Positions 1 to 10,796 are shown, numbered from the stretch's first letter. The stretch: 64,000 nucleotides of DNA from a bacterium (GCA_014896235.1 JADBKU010000019.1:1-64000); one strand, 5' to 3'. Notes: generated from the sequence alone by a model not told the origin. Numbers and translations: made by a program.

Positions 1-471
1 GCGCAGCGCCGCCCGCTTGCGCGCGAGCCCGCCCGGTCTTGAGGCGAGCGCCGCCAGCGTGCGCAGCGGACCGTCGCCCTCGGCGCGCGGCGCCACAATC
101 ATCTCGCGTCCGGATCCGCGTTCCGCGCCGCGCAGGATAATCGGCGGCGCGGCGAAGCCCGAATCCGCAAGCATCCCGACCATCCGCGCCACATGCTCCG
201 CGCGCGGTCCGCGCAACAATCGTTTGATTCGGCCGGACGCGCCGCCCGGTTCGATAATCTTGACGAAGATTTCGAGCGCGACCGGACCGCCGATCCGAAT
301 CTGCCAGGTTGACGCATGGCGCGAACGCCGGCGCGGCGCCCCGAGTTCGCCGCGCGCGGCGGCAAGCGCTTTTTCGAGCACCGCCTCGCGCATGGCTTCG
401 GTCAATCCGCCGTCGGACGCGATCAGGCGCCAGCCGTCCCGCTCGATCTTTCGTTCCGCCTTGAGCGTCAT
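1..471 (-). CDS. lipopolysaccharide kinase-like protein (Kdo kinase/WaaP family), partial, runs off the left edge
   Basis: Reading leftward from an ATG at 471 gives 157 uninterrupted codons to the window edge; the C-terminal part lies outside. The visible part resembles the N-lobe of the WaaP/KdkA lipopolysaccharide kinase family: a short strand with a candidate ATP-binding lysine (EIFVKII), then an Arg-rich helix (RIKRLLRGPRAEHVARM) and a Leu/Pro-rich strand (FAAPPIILRG). Family members phosphorylate Kdo or heptose of the LPS core at the inner membrane face. The ATG overlaps the stop of the upstream GT9 gene by one base (TGATG), so the two are probably translationally coupled, which supports a core-LPS role. 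The catalytic aspartate region is not visible, so an inactive homologue cannot be excluded. Confidence 0.68.
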   Translation of the reverse strand, partial: MTLKAERKIERDGWRLIASDGGLTEAMREAVLEKALAAARGELGAPRRRSRHASTWQIRIGGPVALEIFVKIIEPGGASGRIKRLLRGPRAEHVARMVGMLADSGFAAPPIILRGAERGSGREMIVAPRAEGDGPLRTLAALASRPGGLARKRAALR

Positions 472-1628
472 CAGGAGCGCTCCTGATTTGCGCCAGCAGC
501 AGGCGCGCCAGCCGCCGCTCCATGGTTGCTGGTTGTCGCCAGCCCGGCTGCTCCGCGCGGGCGGCGCCCCTGCAACGCCCGCCGAACCATCGCGGCGACG
601 TCGGCCGGCGCGATTCGGCGCATGCATTCCCTTCCGATCGGACATTCCCGCAGGTAGCACGGATGGCAAGGAATTTCGCCGCGCATCGCCAGATGCGCAT
701 TGCCCCACGGCGCGGATCGTTCCGGCGCGGTCGAGCCCCACAGCGACACGATCGGGCATCCCACGGCGGCCGCGATATGCATCGGCCCGCAGTCCGGCCC
801 GAACGCGGCGGCGCATTCGCCGAAGATCGCGATCAAGTCGCGCAATCCCGTGCGGCCGGTCAGATCGCGCGCGCCCGCCGCGCCCAGTTCGCGCATCACC
901 GCCGCGCCCAGCGCCGCATCTTCCGGTCCGCCGATTAGAATCGGCGTGAGCGGCGCGGCCCCGTTCGCCGTTGTCAATTCGCGGATTGTCGCCGCGACCG
1001 CTTCGGGAAAATAGATCCGGCTGGGCCATGACGATCCTAAGATCACGCCCAGCAGCGGCCGCGGCAGGCCCTCCAGCTGCGCCAGCGCGCGCGCGGCTTC
1101 GTCGGCGCCGAGCTGCAGCCCGAATTCGATCGGCGTCTCGGACAGGCCGAGCGCGTCGCCGAAGGCCTGATACTGCGCGAGCTTAAGGCGCATCCGCGGC
1201 TGCGGCGAAATCTGACGGGTTGAAAACCGATGGTTCCACTCCTTGGCGTTCGCCGCGGCGAAACCGATTCGGTCAGGCGCCCCCGAGACGAGCGAAATCA
1301 GGCCGCTCTTTAGATGGCGCTGCAGGTCGATCGCGAGGTCGAAACGCCCGCGCCGAATCATTCTGAGAAATGGCGCGAAGGACCATGGCGCGCGCCGCCG
1401 CTCGTAAACGATCAACTCGTCGAGCCACGGATGACGCTCCAGAATCGGCCGCGATTTCGGTTCGACCGCCCACGCGATGTGCGCTTCGGGCCATCCGCGG
1501 CGAATCCGTCCGAGCAGCGGCAGCGCGCGGACGACATCGCCGATCGCGCCGAGCAGAATAATCAATACGCGGCGCGGCGCGCGGGCCGCAGATCTATCGT
1601 CGGATTGTGCCATCTGGCGAATAGCCAT
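471..1628 (-). CDS. glycosyltransferase family 9 protein (ADP-heptose:LPS heptosyltransferase type)
   Basis: A 385-residue protein, normal for heptosyltransferases WaaC/WaaF. The N-terminus has the GT9 start pattern (VLIILLGAIGDVV) and the C-terminal half has the donor-site signature GPDCGPMHIAAAVGCP followed by SLWGSTAPERSAPWG. Near the end is a Cys-rich segment (IPCHPCYLRECPIG) common in this family. It should add heptose, or a similar ADP-sugar, to LPS inner core in the cytoplasm. I chose the ATG at 1628 because the frame further upstream is antisense-like sequence overlapping the VWA gene; an ATG at 1613 is also possible. The stop overlaps the start of the LPS kinase-like gene. The exact acceptor sugar cannot be read from sequence. 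Confidence 0.88.
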   Translation of the reverse strand: MAIRQMAQSDDRSAARAPRRVLIILLGAIGDVVRALPLLGRIRRGWPEAHIAWAVEPKSRPILERHPWLDELIVYERRRAPWSFAPFLRMIRRGRFDLAIDLQRHLKSGLISLVSGAPDRIGFAAANAKEWNHRFSTRQISPQPRMRLKLAQYQAFGDALGLSETPIEFGLQLGADEAARALAQLEGLPRPLLGVILGSSWPSRIYFPEAVAATIRELTTANGAAPLTPILIGGPEDAALGAAVMRELGAAGARDLTGRTGLRDLIAIFGECAAAFGPDCGPMHIAAAVGCPIVSLWGSTAPERSAPWGNAHLAMRGEIPCHPCYLRECPIGRECMRRIAPADVAAMVRRALQGRRPRGAAGLATTSNHGAAAGAPAAGANQERS

Positions 1629-1714
1629 GGATGATAACGACGCGGCGCGCGGCGGCAAAGCCCGTTCAGGCTGGGTTTCCGGCCCGAATCGGCGATTTCG
1701 CGCCGAAACGCCGC

Positions 1715-3328
1715 TCAGACGCGCAGGAAGATCTCGCGGGTTTTCGGATCGCTCAGCCGCGTGACCGAAGTCACCCGATCGCTGAATTGCGCGAGGGTCG
1801 AGGTTTCGCTCGACCCCAAATCGACCAGCACCGAATAAATCGAGAACTGAAGATCGTCCTTGCGCCGCCGCAACTCCGCGAGCCATTCCGGGGCCACGGA
1901 ACATTCGCCGTCGGTGATGATCACAATGTCGGCGCGCTTGAGTTTGCGCTCCTCGATCAACGCGACGGCGGCGTCGAGCGGGGCCTGAAAATCGGTGCCG
2001 CCGCCGGGAAAATATTCCGCCATTTCCAGCACCTTCGGCAGTTCGGGCTGATAACGGCGCTCGCGATTCAGGTCCAGCACCTTGAGCGTCTCCGCGCTCG
2101 ACGCGAAGAGCACGGCGCGGAAGAGGCGGCGTTGCCGGCGTGCGATATCCATCAGAGTCAGGCTGACCGCCTTCGCCCACAGTTCCTTTTCGCCCTGCAT
2201 CGACGAGCTTACGTCGATACAGACGACCATCGGGCCTTTTCCTTTCTGTTCGTCGTCGCGTAGCCGGTATTGCAGCAATTCGCCTTCGAGCATCCGGCGG
2301 CGGAAATCGCGGACGAGCATGGGATGTTTCAGCGCGACCATTTCCGACGGCACGAGCCGGCCGATGTCGCCGCCACGCTCGACGTCGTAGGTTTCGGCCA
2401 CGCCGCGATCGAGCGTGCGGCGTCGCAGGGCGCGCGCCTCCTGCTTAAGCCGTCCGACCAGCCGGGCCAGTTCGCCCAACCGACGGTTGCGCGCGAGCCG
2501 TTTGCCCAGCTCCAGCCGTTCGCTCGCCGACATCCGGCCGCCCTGCCCGAATTCGCGGCTGAAATCGTGGCTGTCCTGCGCGACCCGGTCGATCTCCTCG
2601 GCCAGCCGCGCGGCGTTCAGCTCCATCCGCTTGAGTTCGGTGCGATCGCTGTGGCGCATCCGCTCCTCGAGCATCCGCGCCTTTTGATTCATCCGCGCCT
2701 CCGAGACTTTGGCGGCGCGCGCGGCGGCTTCGCGCAGTTCCGCGATTTTCTTTTCGATTGCGGCGGCGTCTTTGGCCTGCTCGGGCGCGGCGTCAGCAGG
2801 CGCGGGTTCCGGTTTAAGGTCGGCCGCGTTCTTGAGCGTCGCGGCCTGCTGTTCGAGGTCCCGCTCCTGATGCTCAAGGTCCCAGAGATCGAGCATTTCC
2901 GCCCGATTCATCAATTTTTCAGAGCGCAGCATCTCCAGCGCCTGTTCGCCGAGCACGATTGCGCCGAGGACGGCCTTGTCTTCCTCAAGCAGCGTGCGTT
3001 CCTTGAGCATCGCGAAGGCGGGCGAGGGCAGTAGATGCTCCAGAATCGTGCGATTCAGGATCGCGCTGCGGCGCACCGCGTCGGGTTTGAGCCAGACCAG
3101 GTTGTATTTGAACAGTCCGAGGAAGAAGTCCTGCAGGAGCGCTCCGAAGTGCGGCGCGAGGCGTTCGCCGGATTCCGCAAGCGCGCGAATCGAATCGGCG
3201 CCGGCGCCAAGCTCGTGCCATGCGCGGCGGTCGTAGCGGTCGCTTTCGAGCCACGACGCGCTTTCCGGAACGGCTGGAATATAAACCTGCCGGGGCTTCT
3301 TCGCCGCTTTACGCCGCGCCGTCGCCAT
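1715..3328 (-). CDS. VWA-domain protein, ViaA-like (CoxE/von Willebrand factor type A)
   Basis: A 537-residue cytoplasmic protein with no signal peptide. The first 150 residues are helical, residues about 150-310 are a charged, Arg/Glu-rich coiled-coil-like stretch, and the C-terminal 200 residues form a VWA domain. The metal-ion-dependent adhesion site is complete: DVSSSM (DxSxS), the threonine in GGGTDF and the aspartate in IITDGE. This arrangement matches ViaA, which works with the MoxR-type AAA+ ATPase RavA in a chaperone-like complex. No MoxR/RavA gene lies within this window, so the partner must be elsewhere, possibly with a different ATPase. It sits 86 bases upstream of the GT9 gene on the same strand, but a shared transcript is not evident. 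Confidence 0.82.
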   Translation of the reverse strand: MATARRKAAKKPRQVYIPAVPESASWLESDRYDRRAWHELGAGADSIRALAESGERLAPHFGALLQDFFLGLFKYNLVWLKPDAVRRSAILNRTILEHLLPSPAFAMLKERTLLEEDKAVLGAIVLGEQALEMLRSEKLMNRAEMLDLWDLEHQERDLEQQAATLKNAADLKPEPAPADAAPEQAKDAAAIEKKIAELREAAARAAKVSEARMNQKARMLEERMRHSDRTELKRMELNAARLAEEIDRVAQDSHDFSREFGQGGRMSASERLELGKRLARNRRLGELARLVGRLKQEARALRRRTLDRGVAETYDVERGGDIGRLVPSEMVALKHPMLVRDFRRRMLEGELLQYRLRDDEQKGKGPMVVCIDVSSSMQGEKELWAKAVSLTLMDIARRQRRLFRAVLFASSAETLKVLDLNRERRYQPELPKVLEMAEYFPGGGTDFQAPLDAAVALIEERKLKRADIVIITDGECSVAPEWLAELRRRKDDLQFSIYSVLVDLGSSETSTLAQFSDRVTSVTRLSDPKTREIFLRV

Positions 3329-3421
3329 CGTTCTTCGAGCTTATCAATCCGGTCGAAATCGTGACAGCAAGCGGCCGCGGCGCTTGCGCAACGCGCCCGC
3401 GCCGGGCAGATTTCTCGGGCG

Positions 3422-4033
3422 ATGCATCCGATTTTGTGGCGGCTCCGCTTCGCCGTACGGCGTCCCGAACGCGAGCAGGTGCGCGAGTTTATTCTGGCGC
3501 GGATGCCGCACGGCGGCGTCGTCGCCGAGATCGGCGTCGATTTGGGCGATTTTTCCGTCAAAATCCTGAAGATTAATCGTCCGCATGCGCTGCATTTGAT
3601 CGATCCGTGGGCGGCCGAAGGCGGCGAATATGGACAGTTCGCCGGCGCTGGACGCGCGTCCGCGGCAGGCGCGGCGCGCGCCCTGAAAGCGCCCGAGCGT
3701 TACGATTTCGTGCGCCAGCGCCTCGCGCGCGAAATCGCAAGCGGACAAGCGATCATCCATCGCGGCGATTCGCGCGTGGTTGCCGCGACCTTTGCGGACG
3801 CAAGCCTCGATTGGGTCTATATCGACGGCAATCACTCCTACGAGTACGTGAAGGCTGACCTCGAAGGCTATTTCCCTAAGGTCAGGCCGGGCGGCTACAT
3901 CGTCTGCGACGACTATCACTACGCGGGCTTCTGGAATGACGGCGTGACGCGCGCGGTGGACGAATTTGTCGCGGCCGGCGCGGTGCGGCCGATCTTCAAG
4001 CGCCGTTCGCAGTTCGTGATGCGCAAGCGATAG
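3422..4033 (+). CDS. class I SAM-dependent methyltransferase (Methyltransf_24-like)
   Basis: A 203-residue single-domain protein. Motif I is VVAEIGVDLGDFS at about residue 33, which fits the glycine-rich SAM-binding loop in a slightly altered form (E-I-G-V-D-L-G). It is followed by HLIDPW, then LDWVYIDGNHSYEYVKADL and PGGYIVCDDYHY, which are typical of the class often found near glycan and LPS genes. The IDG-H-Y and DDY segments are probably metal or substrate contacts, as in catechol-methyltransferase-like relatives. The substrate is unknown. It is divergent from the VWA gene (93-base gap) and may be transcribed alone. Confidence 0.8.
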   Translation: MHPILWRLRFAVRRPEREQVREFILARMPHGGVVAEIGVDLGDFSVKILKINRPHALHLIDPWAAEGGEYGQFAGAGRASAAGAARALKAPERYDFVRQRLAREIASGQAIIHRGDSRVVAATFADASLDWVYIDGNHSYEYVKADLEGYFPKVRPGGYIVCDDYHYAGFWNDGVTRAVDEFVAAGAVRPIFKRRSQFVMRKR

Positions 4034-4173
4034 GCTGGGGAAAGCCTTTGCTTGCCATTGTGATATCTGAATTGAGCGCTTGAACCCGACCGTGCCGTCG
4101 TAACAATAATGTAAGAGGGTGGCGGATCCACGAATTTGAAGAGATTCGCCGCGACGACGACTCGTTGCGAACG

Positions 4174-5223
4174 ATGGCTGTCGGCGAAGGAAATAGCGAG
4201 CTTACGCGGCGGCAGCACGCGCTGCTGATGGCGATGTTGCAGGAGTTTATCGCGACCGCGGAGCCGGTCGGATCGCATCAGTTGGCCGCGCGGCATCCCT
4301 TGGGCGTTCGGGCTGCGATGGTACGGAACCTGATGGGAGAGCTGGAGGATTCCGGCTTTCTGCACCAGCCGCACACGTCGGCCGGCCGGGTCCCAACCGA
4401 AAAAGCCTTTCGCTACTACGTCGATCAACTGATTCCGCCGCCGCCGATCACGCATGAGGACCGCACTCAGATCGAGCTGCACTATTCCGTCACCTCAGGC
4501 GACGTGAACGCGATAATCCGCGACACCTCGCGCTTGCTGGCCCTGATGACCGGACAGGCGGCGCTGGTGACGGCCCCGCGCCTTGAGGCGGCTCGGCTCG
4601 AGCGCGTGACGTTTATCCGGATGCGCGAGCGGACGGTGCTGGCGATTTTTATCGCCGCGGCCGGCGGAGTGCATCATCGGCTGATCGACGCCGATGCCGA
4701 CCATACGCAGGACGAACTCGATCGGATGGCCGCGTACCTGAATGAATCACTGAGCGGCCGCACGCTCGAACAGGCCCGCCATTGGATCGAAGAGCGTCTG
4801 CACGAAGAACGGGTGAGATACGATGGTTTTGTCCGCGCGGCATTGATATTAGGCGGCGCGATCGCGCAATCATGGAATCCCGCCGAAGTTTATATCGAAG
4901 GCAGCAGCAAGGCCGTGGAACAGCCGGAGTTCGCGAATGCGTCGCGGATGCGGGAGTTGCTGCGGGCGCTTGAAGACAAAACCGCGCTGCTGGATTTGCT
5001 CGAACGCACGCTGACGGGGGAGCGGCGCACGATGGTGTCGATCGGGTCGGAGAATATCGATGGCCGGTTGGCGGCCCTCAGCGTGGTCGCGGCGCCCTAT
5101 GCCAGCGGCGTGATGCCGCTCGGGAGCGTCGCGGTCGTTGGCCCGGTCAGGATGGACTATGAGCGGGTGATTCCGTTGGTCGAATACACGGCGCGGCGGC
5201 TGTCCCGCGTGCTTGAAGATTAG
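4174..5223 (+). CDS. hrcA: heat-inducible transcription repressor HrcA
   Basis: A 349-residue protein. The N-terminal winged helix is recognisable (LTRRQHALLMAMLQEF, then EPVGSHQLA and a recognition helix region ending RNLMGELEDSGFL), followed by HTSAGRVPTEKAFRYYVD, a hallmark of HrcA. A GAF-like domain and inserted dimerisation domain follow; YASGVMPLGSVAVVGPVRMDYERVIPLVEY near the C-terminus is conserved in the family. HrcA represses groE and dnaK operons through CIRCE operators. I could not see a CIRCE palindrome upstream of this gene, grpE or dnaK. The ATG at 4174 is chosen over a TTG at 4165. It is first in the hrcA-grpE-dnaK-dnaJ order. Confidence 0.95.
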   Translation: MAVGEGNSELTRRQHALLMAMLQEFIATAEPVGSHQLAARHPLGVRAAMVRNLMGELEDSGFLHQPHTSAGRVPTEKAFRYYVDQLIPPPPITHEDRTQIELHYSVTSGDVNAIIRDTSRLLALMTGQAALVTAPRLEAARLERVTFIRMRERTVLAIFIAAAGGVHHRLIDADADHTQDELDRMAAYLNESLSGRTLEQARHWIEERLHEERVRYDGFVRAALILGGAIAQSWNPAEVYIEGSSKAVEQPEFANASRMRELLRALEDKTALLDLLERTLTGERRTMVSIGSENIDGRLAALSVVAAPYASGVMPLGSVAVVGPVRMDYERVIPLVEYTARRLSRVLED

Positions 5224-5389
5224 GCGCGCTTCGCAATTTTCCCTCCGGCGCGGACAGCGCACGATAATTTCGCATATGTACGGTAAATGGCGCCAAGTGG
5301 CGCCCTTGCGCGCCATCAGGCGCGATCGCGGTTGTATAGCGGGCGGTGCGCAACTCGCGTATATCATCGGCGGGGAGGAAAAAACCCGC

Positions 5390-5740
5390 ATGAAAACGAT
5401 CGTTTTTGCGACCGTCGCCGCTTTGGTTCTAGCCTTGGCCGGTCCTGGAACGGCGCACGCGATACGGCTGAACTGTCCGCAGGTGCTGCGCGTCAAGGCG
5501 GTCGCGCCGCCCTATCCGTGGGAAGATGTTCCTTATAGCGAAGCTGTACTGCATTTTGCCGAAGCTTCTTATAGCTGCTCCAATGGCACCTGCACGCTTA
5601 GCTGTGCATATTCAACTCCCAGCAGCATTTACACGCTAATCAAGCTCAAAGTTCCGCCGGGAACCTGCCATTATACGAACGAAGGCAACAGTTTCGATTG
5701 CACCTCGTTGCCGCCGGAGCACGCCCGGCGACGCCGCTAG
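5390..5740 (+). CDS. small secreted cysteine-rich protein of unknown function
   Basis: A 116-residue product with a strong ribosome-binding site (GGGAGGAA at 5373-5380). The N-terminus is a clear Sec signal peptide: MKTIV, a hydrophobic core of Ala/Leu/Val, and a probable cleavage after GTAHA at residue 24. The mature part has six cysteines, four of them in the middle and spaced like two disulphides (YSCSNGTCTLSC), and ends in a basic tail (ARRRR). I do not recognise a family. It lies between hrcA and grpE on the same strand with 166 bases before and 131 after, so it is probably a separate transcription unit. Six cysteines fit an exported, oxidised protein. Confidence 0.6.
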   Translation: MKTIVFATVAALVLALAGPGTAHAIRLNCPQVLRVKAVAPPYPWEDVPYSEAVLHFAEASYSCSNGTCTLSCAYSTPSSIYTLIKLKVPPGTCHYTNEGNSFDCTSLPPEHARRRR

Positions 5741-5871
5741 GCGACCGAGTCGGAGCGCTTGCGACGGCAGCGGCGGTTTCGTCGCCGAAGCGCGCGTCCG
5801 GGCGTCGATTTGGCGAAATTGCCACTATGGCCTCTTGGCGGCGCGACAGATGATGCTTAGTTTCTTTGCGG

Positions 5872-6483
5872 ATGGATTCTTCGCCAATGCATAAACATTC
5901 GAAATCTGCGGAGCAGGAACGGCATGAGGACGGAACCGCCGAGGCGGCTAAGGATGTCGCCGGCGAAGTCGAACGCCTTACCGCGGCCTTGGCCGATAAA
6001 GAAAAAGAAATCTCCGAACTGAAAGACAAATATTTGCGGGTGCTCGCAGATTCTGAAAACGCGCGCAAACGAATCCGCCAGCAGAGCGAGGATTCTATAC
6101 GTATTCAACGCGAGAATTTCCTGCGCGACCTGTTGCCGATCGCGGATAACCTTGAACGCGCGGTTGAAGCGGCGCGCACATCCGGCGACAGCCAATCGAT
6201 CGTTGCCGGCGTCGAGATGGTGCTGCGCGCGATGCTGGATTTTTTGAAGGGGCATGGCGTGACCCAGATCAACGCCGTCGGCCAGCCCTTCGATCCGCAG
6301 CTGCACGAAGCGGTCGATCACGCGCCGACCGAGGCGCATCCGCCAAACACGGTTATCAGCGAGCACCATCGCGGATATCAGATCGGCGACCGCATGCTGC
6401 GGCCGGCGCGAGTGACGGTCGCGCGGCGGCCGGAGGGCGGCTCGTCGCAAAACGACGAAAATAATGGCGGCGCGGCCCATTGA
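5872..6483 (+). CDS. grpE: nucleotide exchange factor GrpE
   Basis: About 203 residues. A long N-terminal coiled coil (VERLTAALADKEKEISELKDK) is followed by the GrpE core: LADSENARKRI, ENFLRDLLPIADNLERAV, and the beta-domain signature with FDPQLHEAVDH and YQIGDRMLRPARVTVA. GrpE accelerates ADP release from DnaK in the cytoplasm. The start could be the TTG at 5866, the ATG at 5872 or the ATG at 5887; I took the ATG giving the longer product. dnaK begins 46 bases after the stop, so the pair is likely co-transcribed. Confidence 0.96.
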   Translation: MDSSPMHKHSKSAEQERHEDGTAEAAKDVAGEVERLTAALADKEKEISELKDKYLRVLADSENARKRIRQQSEDSIRIQRENFLRDLLPIADNLERAVEAARTSGDSQSIVAGVEMVLRAMLDFLKGHGVTQINAVGQPFDPQLHEAVDHAPTEAHPPNTVISEHHRGYQIGDRMLRPARVTVARRPEGGSSQNDENNGGAAH

Positions 6484-6529
6484 AATGCGCCAAAACGTGA
6501 TTATCGATTTGATCGAGGATCTTTAAAAA

Positions 6530-8461
<1,932 letters not shown>

Positions 8462-8498
8462 GCCGCATGGGCCGAGCCCGATGCGGATCAAAAACCGG

Positions 8499-8540
8499 CT
8501 TCGGCGCGAGAAGTCTTACTTCCCGCGCCGAAGTTTATTA
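8499..8540 (+). terminator. hairpin between dnaK and dnaJ, possible attenuator or terminator
   Basis: Two 10-base arms, CTTCGGCGCG (8499-8508) and CGCGCCGAAG (8524-8533), pair perfectly. A second inner stem, GAAGT with ACTTC, sits inside the loop. The stem is followed by TTTATTA, a weak T tract. It lies 12 bases before the dnaJ start region, so it would either partially terminate after dnaK or act as a processing or stability element. Confidence 0.6.
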
Positions 8541-8553
8541 GGATAGTTGCGCC

Positions 8554-9687
8554 ATGGCGGCCGCGAAGAAGCGCGACTATTACGAGGTCTTGGGGCTTGG
8601 GCGGGGCGCCGCCGAGGACGAAATCAAAAAAGCCTACCGGAGGCTGGCCGTCCAGTACCATCCGGATCGCAATCCGGGCGACAAACAGTCTGAAGAGCGC
8701 TTCAAGGAAATCAACGAAGCGTATCAAGTCCTTTCCGATCCCGAAAAGCGCGCGCAATACGACCGCTTCGGCCATTCGGCCTTTCAAGGCCAGCAAGGAC
8801 CCGGCGGATTCGGGGGCTTCGATTTCACGCAGGGCTTCGAGGAAGTCTTTTCGGATATTTTCGGCGATTTCTTTGGCGCCGGCCGGGGCCGTTCGCGCTC
8901 GCGCAGCCGCCGCGGCGACGATCTTCGCTACGACCTTGAGATTGAATTCGAGGAGGCCGCGCGCGGCGCCGAAAAGGTCATCAAATTCCAACGGCTCACG
9001 GTATGCGACGCCTGCAACGGCACGCGGGCGCGCGGCGGGGGCGAGGGCGTCAAGACCTGTCCGAACTGCCGCGGCGCCGGCCAAGTGCGCACGCAACAGG
9101 GCTTTTTCTCGATCGCGACGACCTGCGGACAATGCCGCGGCGAAGGGACGATAATCGCCGACCCCTGCACGAAATGCCAGGGGCAGGGGCGGGTGCGCAA
9201 GGCGGTTTCACTGTCAGTGCGGATTCCGCCGGGCGTGGACAATGGCTCGCGCCTGAAGCTGCGCAACGAAGGCGAAGCGGGCTTCGGCGGGGGCCCGAGC
9301 GGCGACCTTTACGTGGTTGTCCATGTGAAGGAGCATCCGCTGTTCGTCCGTCAGGACAACGACGTGGTGATCGAAGCGCCGATCAGCTTCCCGCAGGCGG
9401 CGCTTGGCGCGGAAATCGAAGTGCCGACGCTCGACGGTAAAATCAAGCTGAAAATTCCCGCCGGAACTCAATCGGGCAAGGTGTTCCGCCTCAAGGGGAA
9501 GGGCTTCGTCGATTTGCATGGCTACGGTCGCGGCGATCATCTGGTGCGCATCGTTGTGGAAACGCCCCGCCGCCTGAGCAGCCGCCAGCGCGAATTGCTC
9601 GAAGAGTTCGCCAAGGCTTCGGGCGAAGACGTGAACCATCCGATGGCCAAGGGGTTCGTCGACAAGCTGAAAGAGATGTTCGGCTGA
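8554..9687 (+). CDS. dnaJ: molecular chaperone DnaJ (Hsp40, type I)
   Basis: A 377-residue type I DnaJ. The J domain has the HPD motif ([10 protein letters not shown], about residue 33). It is followed by a G/F-rich region ([21 protein letters not shown]), four zinc-binding repeats (CDACNG, CPNCRG, CGQCRG, CTKCQG), and the C-terminal peptide-binding domains with [18 protein letters not shown]. It stimulates DnaK ATPase activity and delivers substrates. The gene is followed by a strong terminator, so it ends the hrcA-to-dnaJ block. Confidence 0.98.
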   Translation: MAAAKKRDYYEVLGLGRGAAEDEIKKAYRRLAVQYHPDRNPGDKQSEERFKEINEAYQVLSDPEKRAQYDRFGHSAFQGQQGPGGFGGFDFTQGFEEVFSDIFGDFFGAGRGRSRSRSRRGDDLRYDLEIEFEEAARGAEKVIKFQRLTVCDACNGTRARGGGEGVKTCPNCRGAGQVRTQQGFFSIATTCGQCRGEGTIIADPCTKCQGQGRVRKAVSLSVRIPPGVDNGSRLKLRNEGEAGFGGGPSGDLYVVVHVKEHPLFVRQDNDVVIEAPISFPQAALGAEIEVPTLDGKIKLKIPAGTQSGKVFRLKGKGFVDLHGYGRGDHLVRIVVETPRRLSSRQRELLEEFAKASGEDVNHPMAKGFVDKLKEMFG

Positions 9688-9723
9688 CCGCGCGGCGCCG
9701 GGCGAAGAATTCACGCCGGATTG

Positions 9724-9758
9724 ACGGCGCGCCGATGCGGCGCGCCGTTTTCATTTTT
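9724..9758 (+). terminator. rho-independent terminator after dnaJ
   Basis: A perfect 10-base stem, ACGGCGCGCC (9724-9733) with GGCGCGCCGT (9739-9748), closes a five-base loop and is followed by TTTTCATTTTTG. It separates the dnaK/dnaJ transcript from the small heat shock genes that follow. Confidence 0.85.
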
Positions 9759-9883
9759 GTTGAAATAAATATATCGCACGCGCACAGGCGTTTTTCGTAT
9801 TTGCCGGCCTTGACGCCGCGGCGAGCGTGATTAATTTCCGCTCAGAGCGGCCGCTCGAAAATCTTTCGAACAGGAGGCTAGCG

Positions 9884-10327
9884 ATGGCGCTGATTCGTTG
9901 GGAAGAGTTCGATCCGGTCGGCAGCATGCTGGCGTTGCAGGAAGAGCTGAGCCGGGTGTTGCGCAATCCCGCATTCAATTTGGGTCTTTCGGGTTATGGC
10001 GCCTATCCGCCGATCAACGTCTTCGACAGCGGCGACGGATTGGCGATTGTGGCCGAATTGCCGGGAGTGGAGCCGGCGAACGTCAACCTCGTCGCTCAAC
10101 GGAATACGCTTACGCTGCGCGGAAACCGCGTGCGCGAGGAGGCGAAGGCGCCCGGCGCGTTCCATAGGCGGGAACGTGAATTCGGCGAGTTCTCGCGTTC
10201 CATCCAGTTGCCCGAGGGGTTGGATCTCGAAAAGGCCGCGGCGCGGTTCGAGTCGGGCGTGCTGACCGTGAAGATTCCGAAGTCGCCGGAGGCGAAGCCG
10301 CGGCAGATTGCGGTCGAATCCGCGTGA
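9884..10327 (+). CDS. Hsp20/alpha-crystallin family small heat shock protein
   Basis: 147 residues starting at the ATG at 9884, which has an ideal AGGAGG at 9872-9877. The alpha-crystallin domain is complete: YPPINVFDSGDGLAIVAELPGV begins the core strands, NTLTLRGNR is the dimer-contact region and FESGVLTVKIPKS is the A-x-x-x-n-G-v-L signature. The C-terminal tail has an I-x-V anchor (RQIAVES). It holds unfolding proteins in oligomers for later refolding by DnaK. The next gene encodes a second Hsp20 35 bases downstream, so the two may form hetero-oligomers. Confidence 0.95.
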   Translation: MALIRWEEFDPVGSMLALQEELSRVLRNPAFNLGLSGYGAYPPINVFDSGDGLAIVAELPGVEPANVNLVAQRNTLTLRGNRVREEAKAPGAFHRREREFGEFSRSIQLPEGLDLEKAAARFESGVLTVKIPKSPEAKPRQIAVESA

Positions 10328-10362
10328 TAAGGCGCGAAGAACACGTGAAGGAGGGAGTCGCC

Positions 10363-10764
10363 ATGATGCCTGAGCAGGAAATCGCCACGCGCGAAAAGCA
10401 GGAAGTTCAAGGCGCGGAAAAGACGCGGCCGGGCCGCTATTTCGTGCCCCAGGTCGATATTGTGGAGAACGAGAACGAGCTGACGCTGTGGGCCGACATG
10501 CCGGGCGTATCGGATAAAGACGCCACGGTCTCGCTCAATGACGGCGTGCTCACGATCGTCGGCAAGGTTTCGCTCGCCGCGTATGACAAGCTCTCGCCGC
10601 TTTATACCGAATACAACGTCGGCAATTATTTCCGTCAGTTCGAGCTCAACGAGGACATCGACGAGGAGAAGATCAAGGCTCGGATGCGCAACGGCGTGCT
10701 CACTGTCGAACTGCCCAAACGCGAACATGCCCGTCCGCGGCGAATTGAGGTGAGCGCGGGCTGA
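10363..10764 (+). CDS. second Hsp20/alpha-crystallin family small heat shock protein
   Basis: 133 residues from the ATG at 10363, preceded by GAAGGAGGG (10347-10355). The N-terminal arm is short and very charged (EQEIATREKQEVQGAEKTR). The alpha-crystallin core is clear (FVPQVDIVENENELTLWADMPGV and MRNGVLTVELPK), with a final I-x-V anchor (RRIEVSAG). It differs strongly from the preceding Hsp20, as expected of class A/B paralogue pairs. It belongs to the operon hsp20-hsp20-J-protein. Confidence 0.94.
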   Translation: MMPEQEIATREKQEVQGAEKTRPGRYFVPQVDIVENENELTLWADMPGVSDKDATVSLNDGVLTIVGKVSLAAYDKLSPLYTEYNVGNYFRQFELNEDIDEEKIKARMRNGVLTVELPKREHARPRRIEVSAG

Positions 10765-10796
10765 CGCCGATTTCGGGGCCGGGCGGAGGACGCGCG

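Noticed and set aside
1629-2180. N-terminal extension of the GT9 frame to give 569 residues
   Set aside because: The extra 184 residues overlap the VWA gene, are Arg-rich without GT9 similarity, and conserved GT9 sequence starts just after the ATG at 1628.
9810-9840. Possible sigma-type promoter (TTGACG at 9810-9815) before the Hsp20 genes
   Set aside because: The -10 region at a proper distance is poor, and no heat-shock sigma factor consensus pair is clear.
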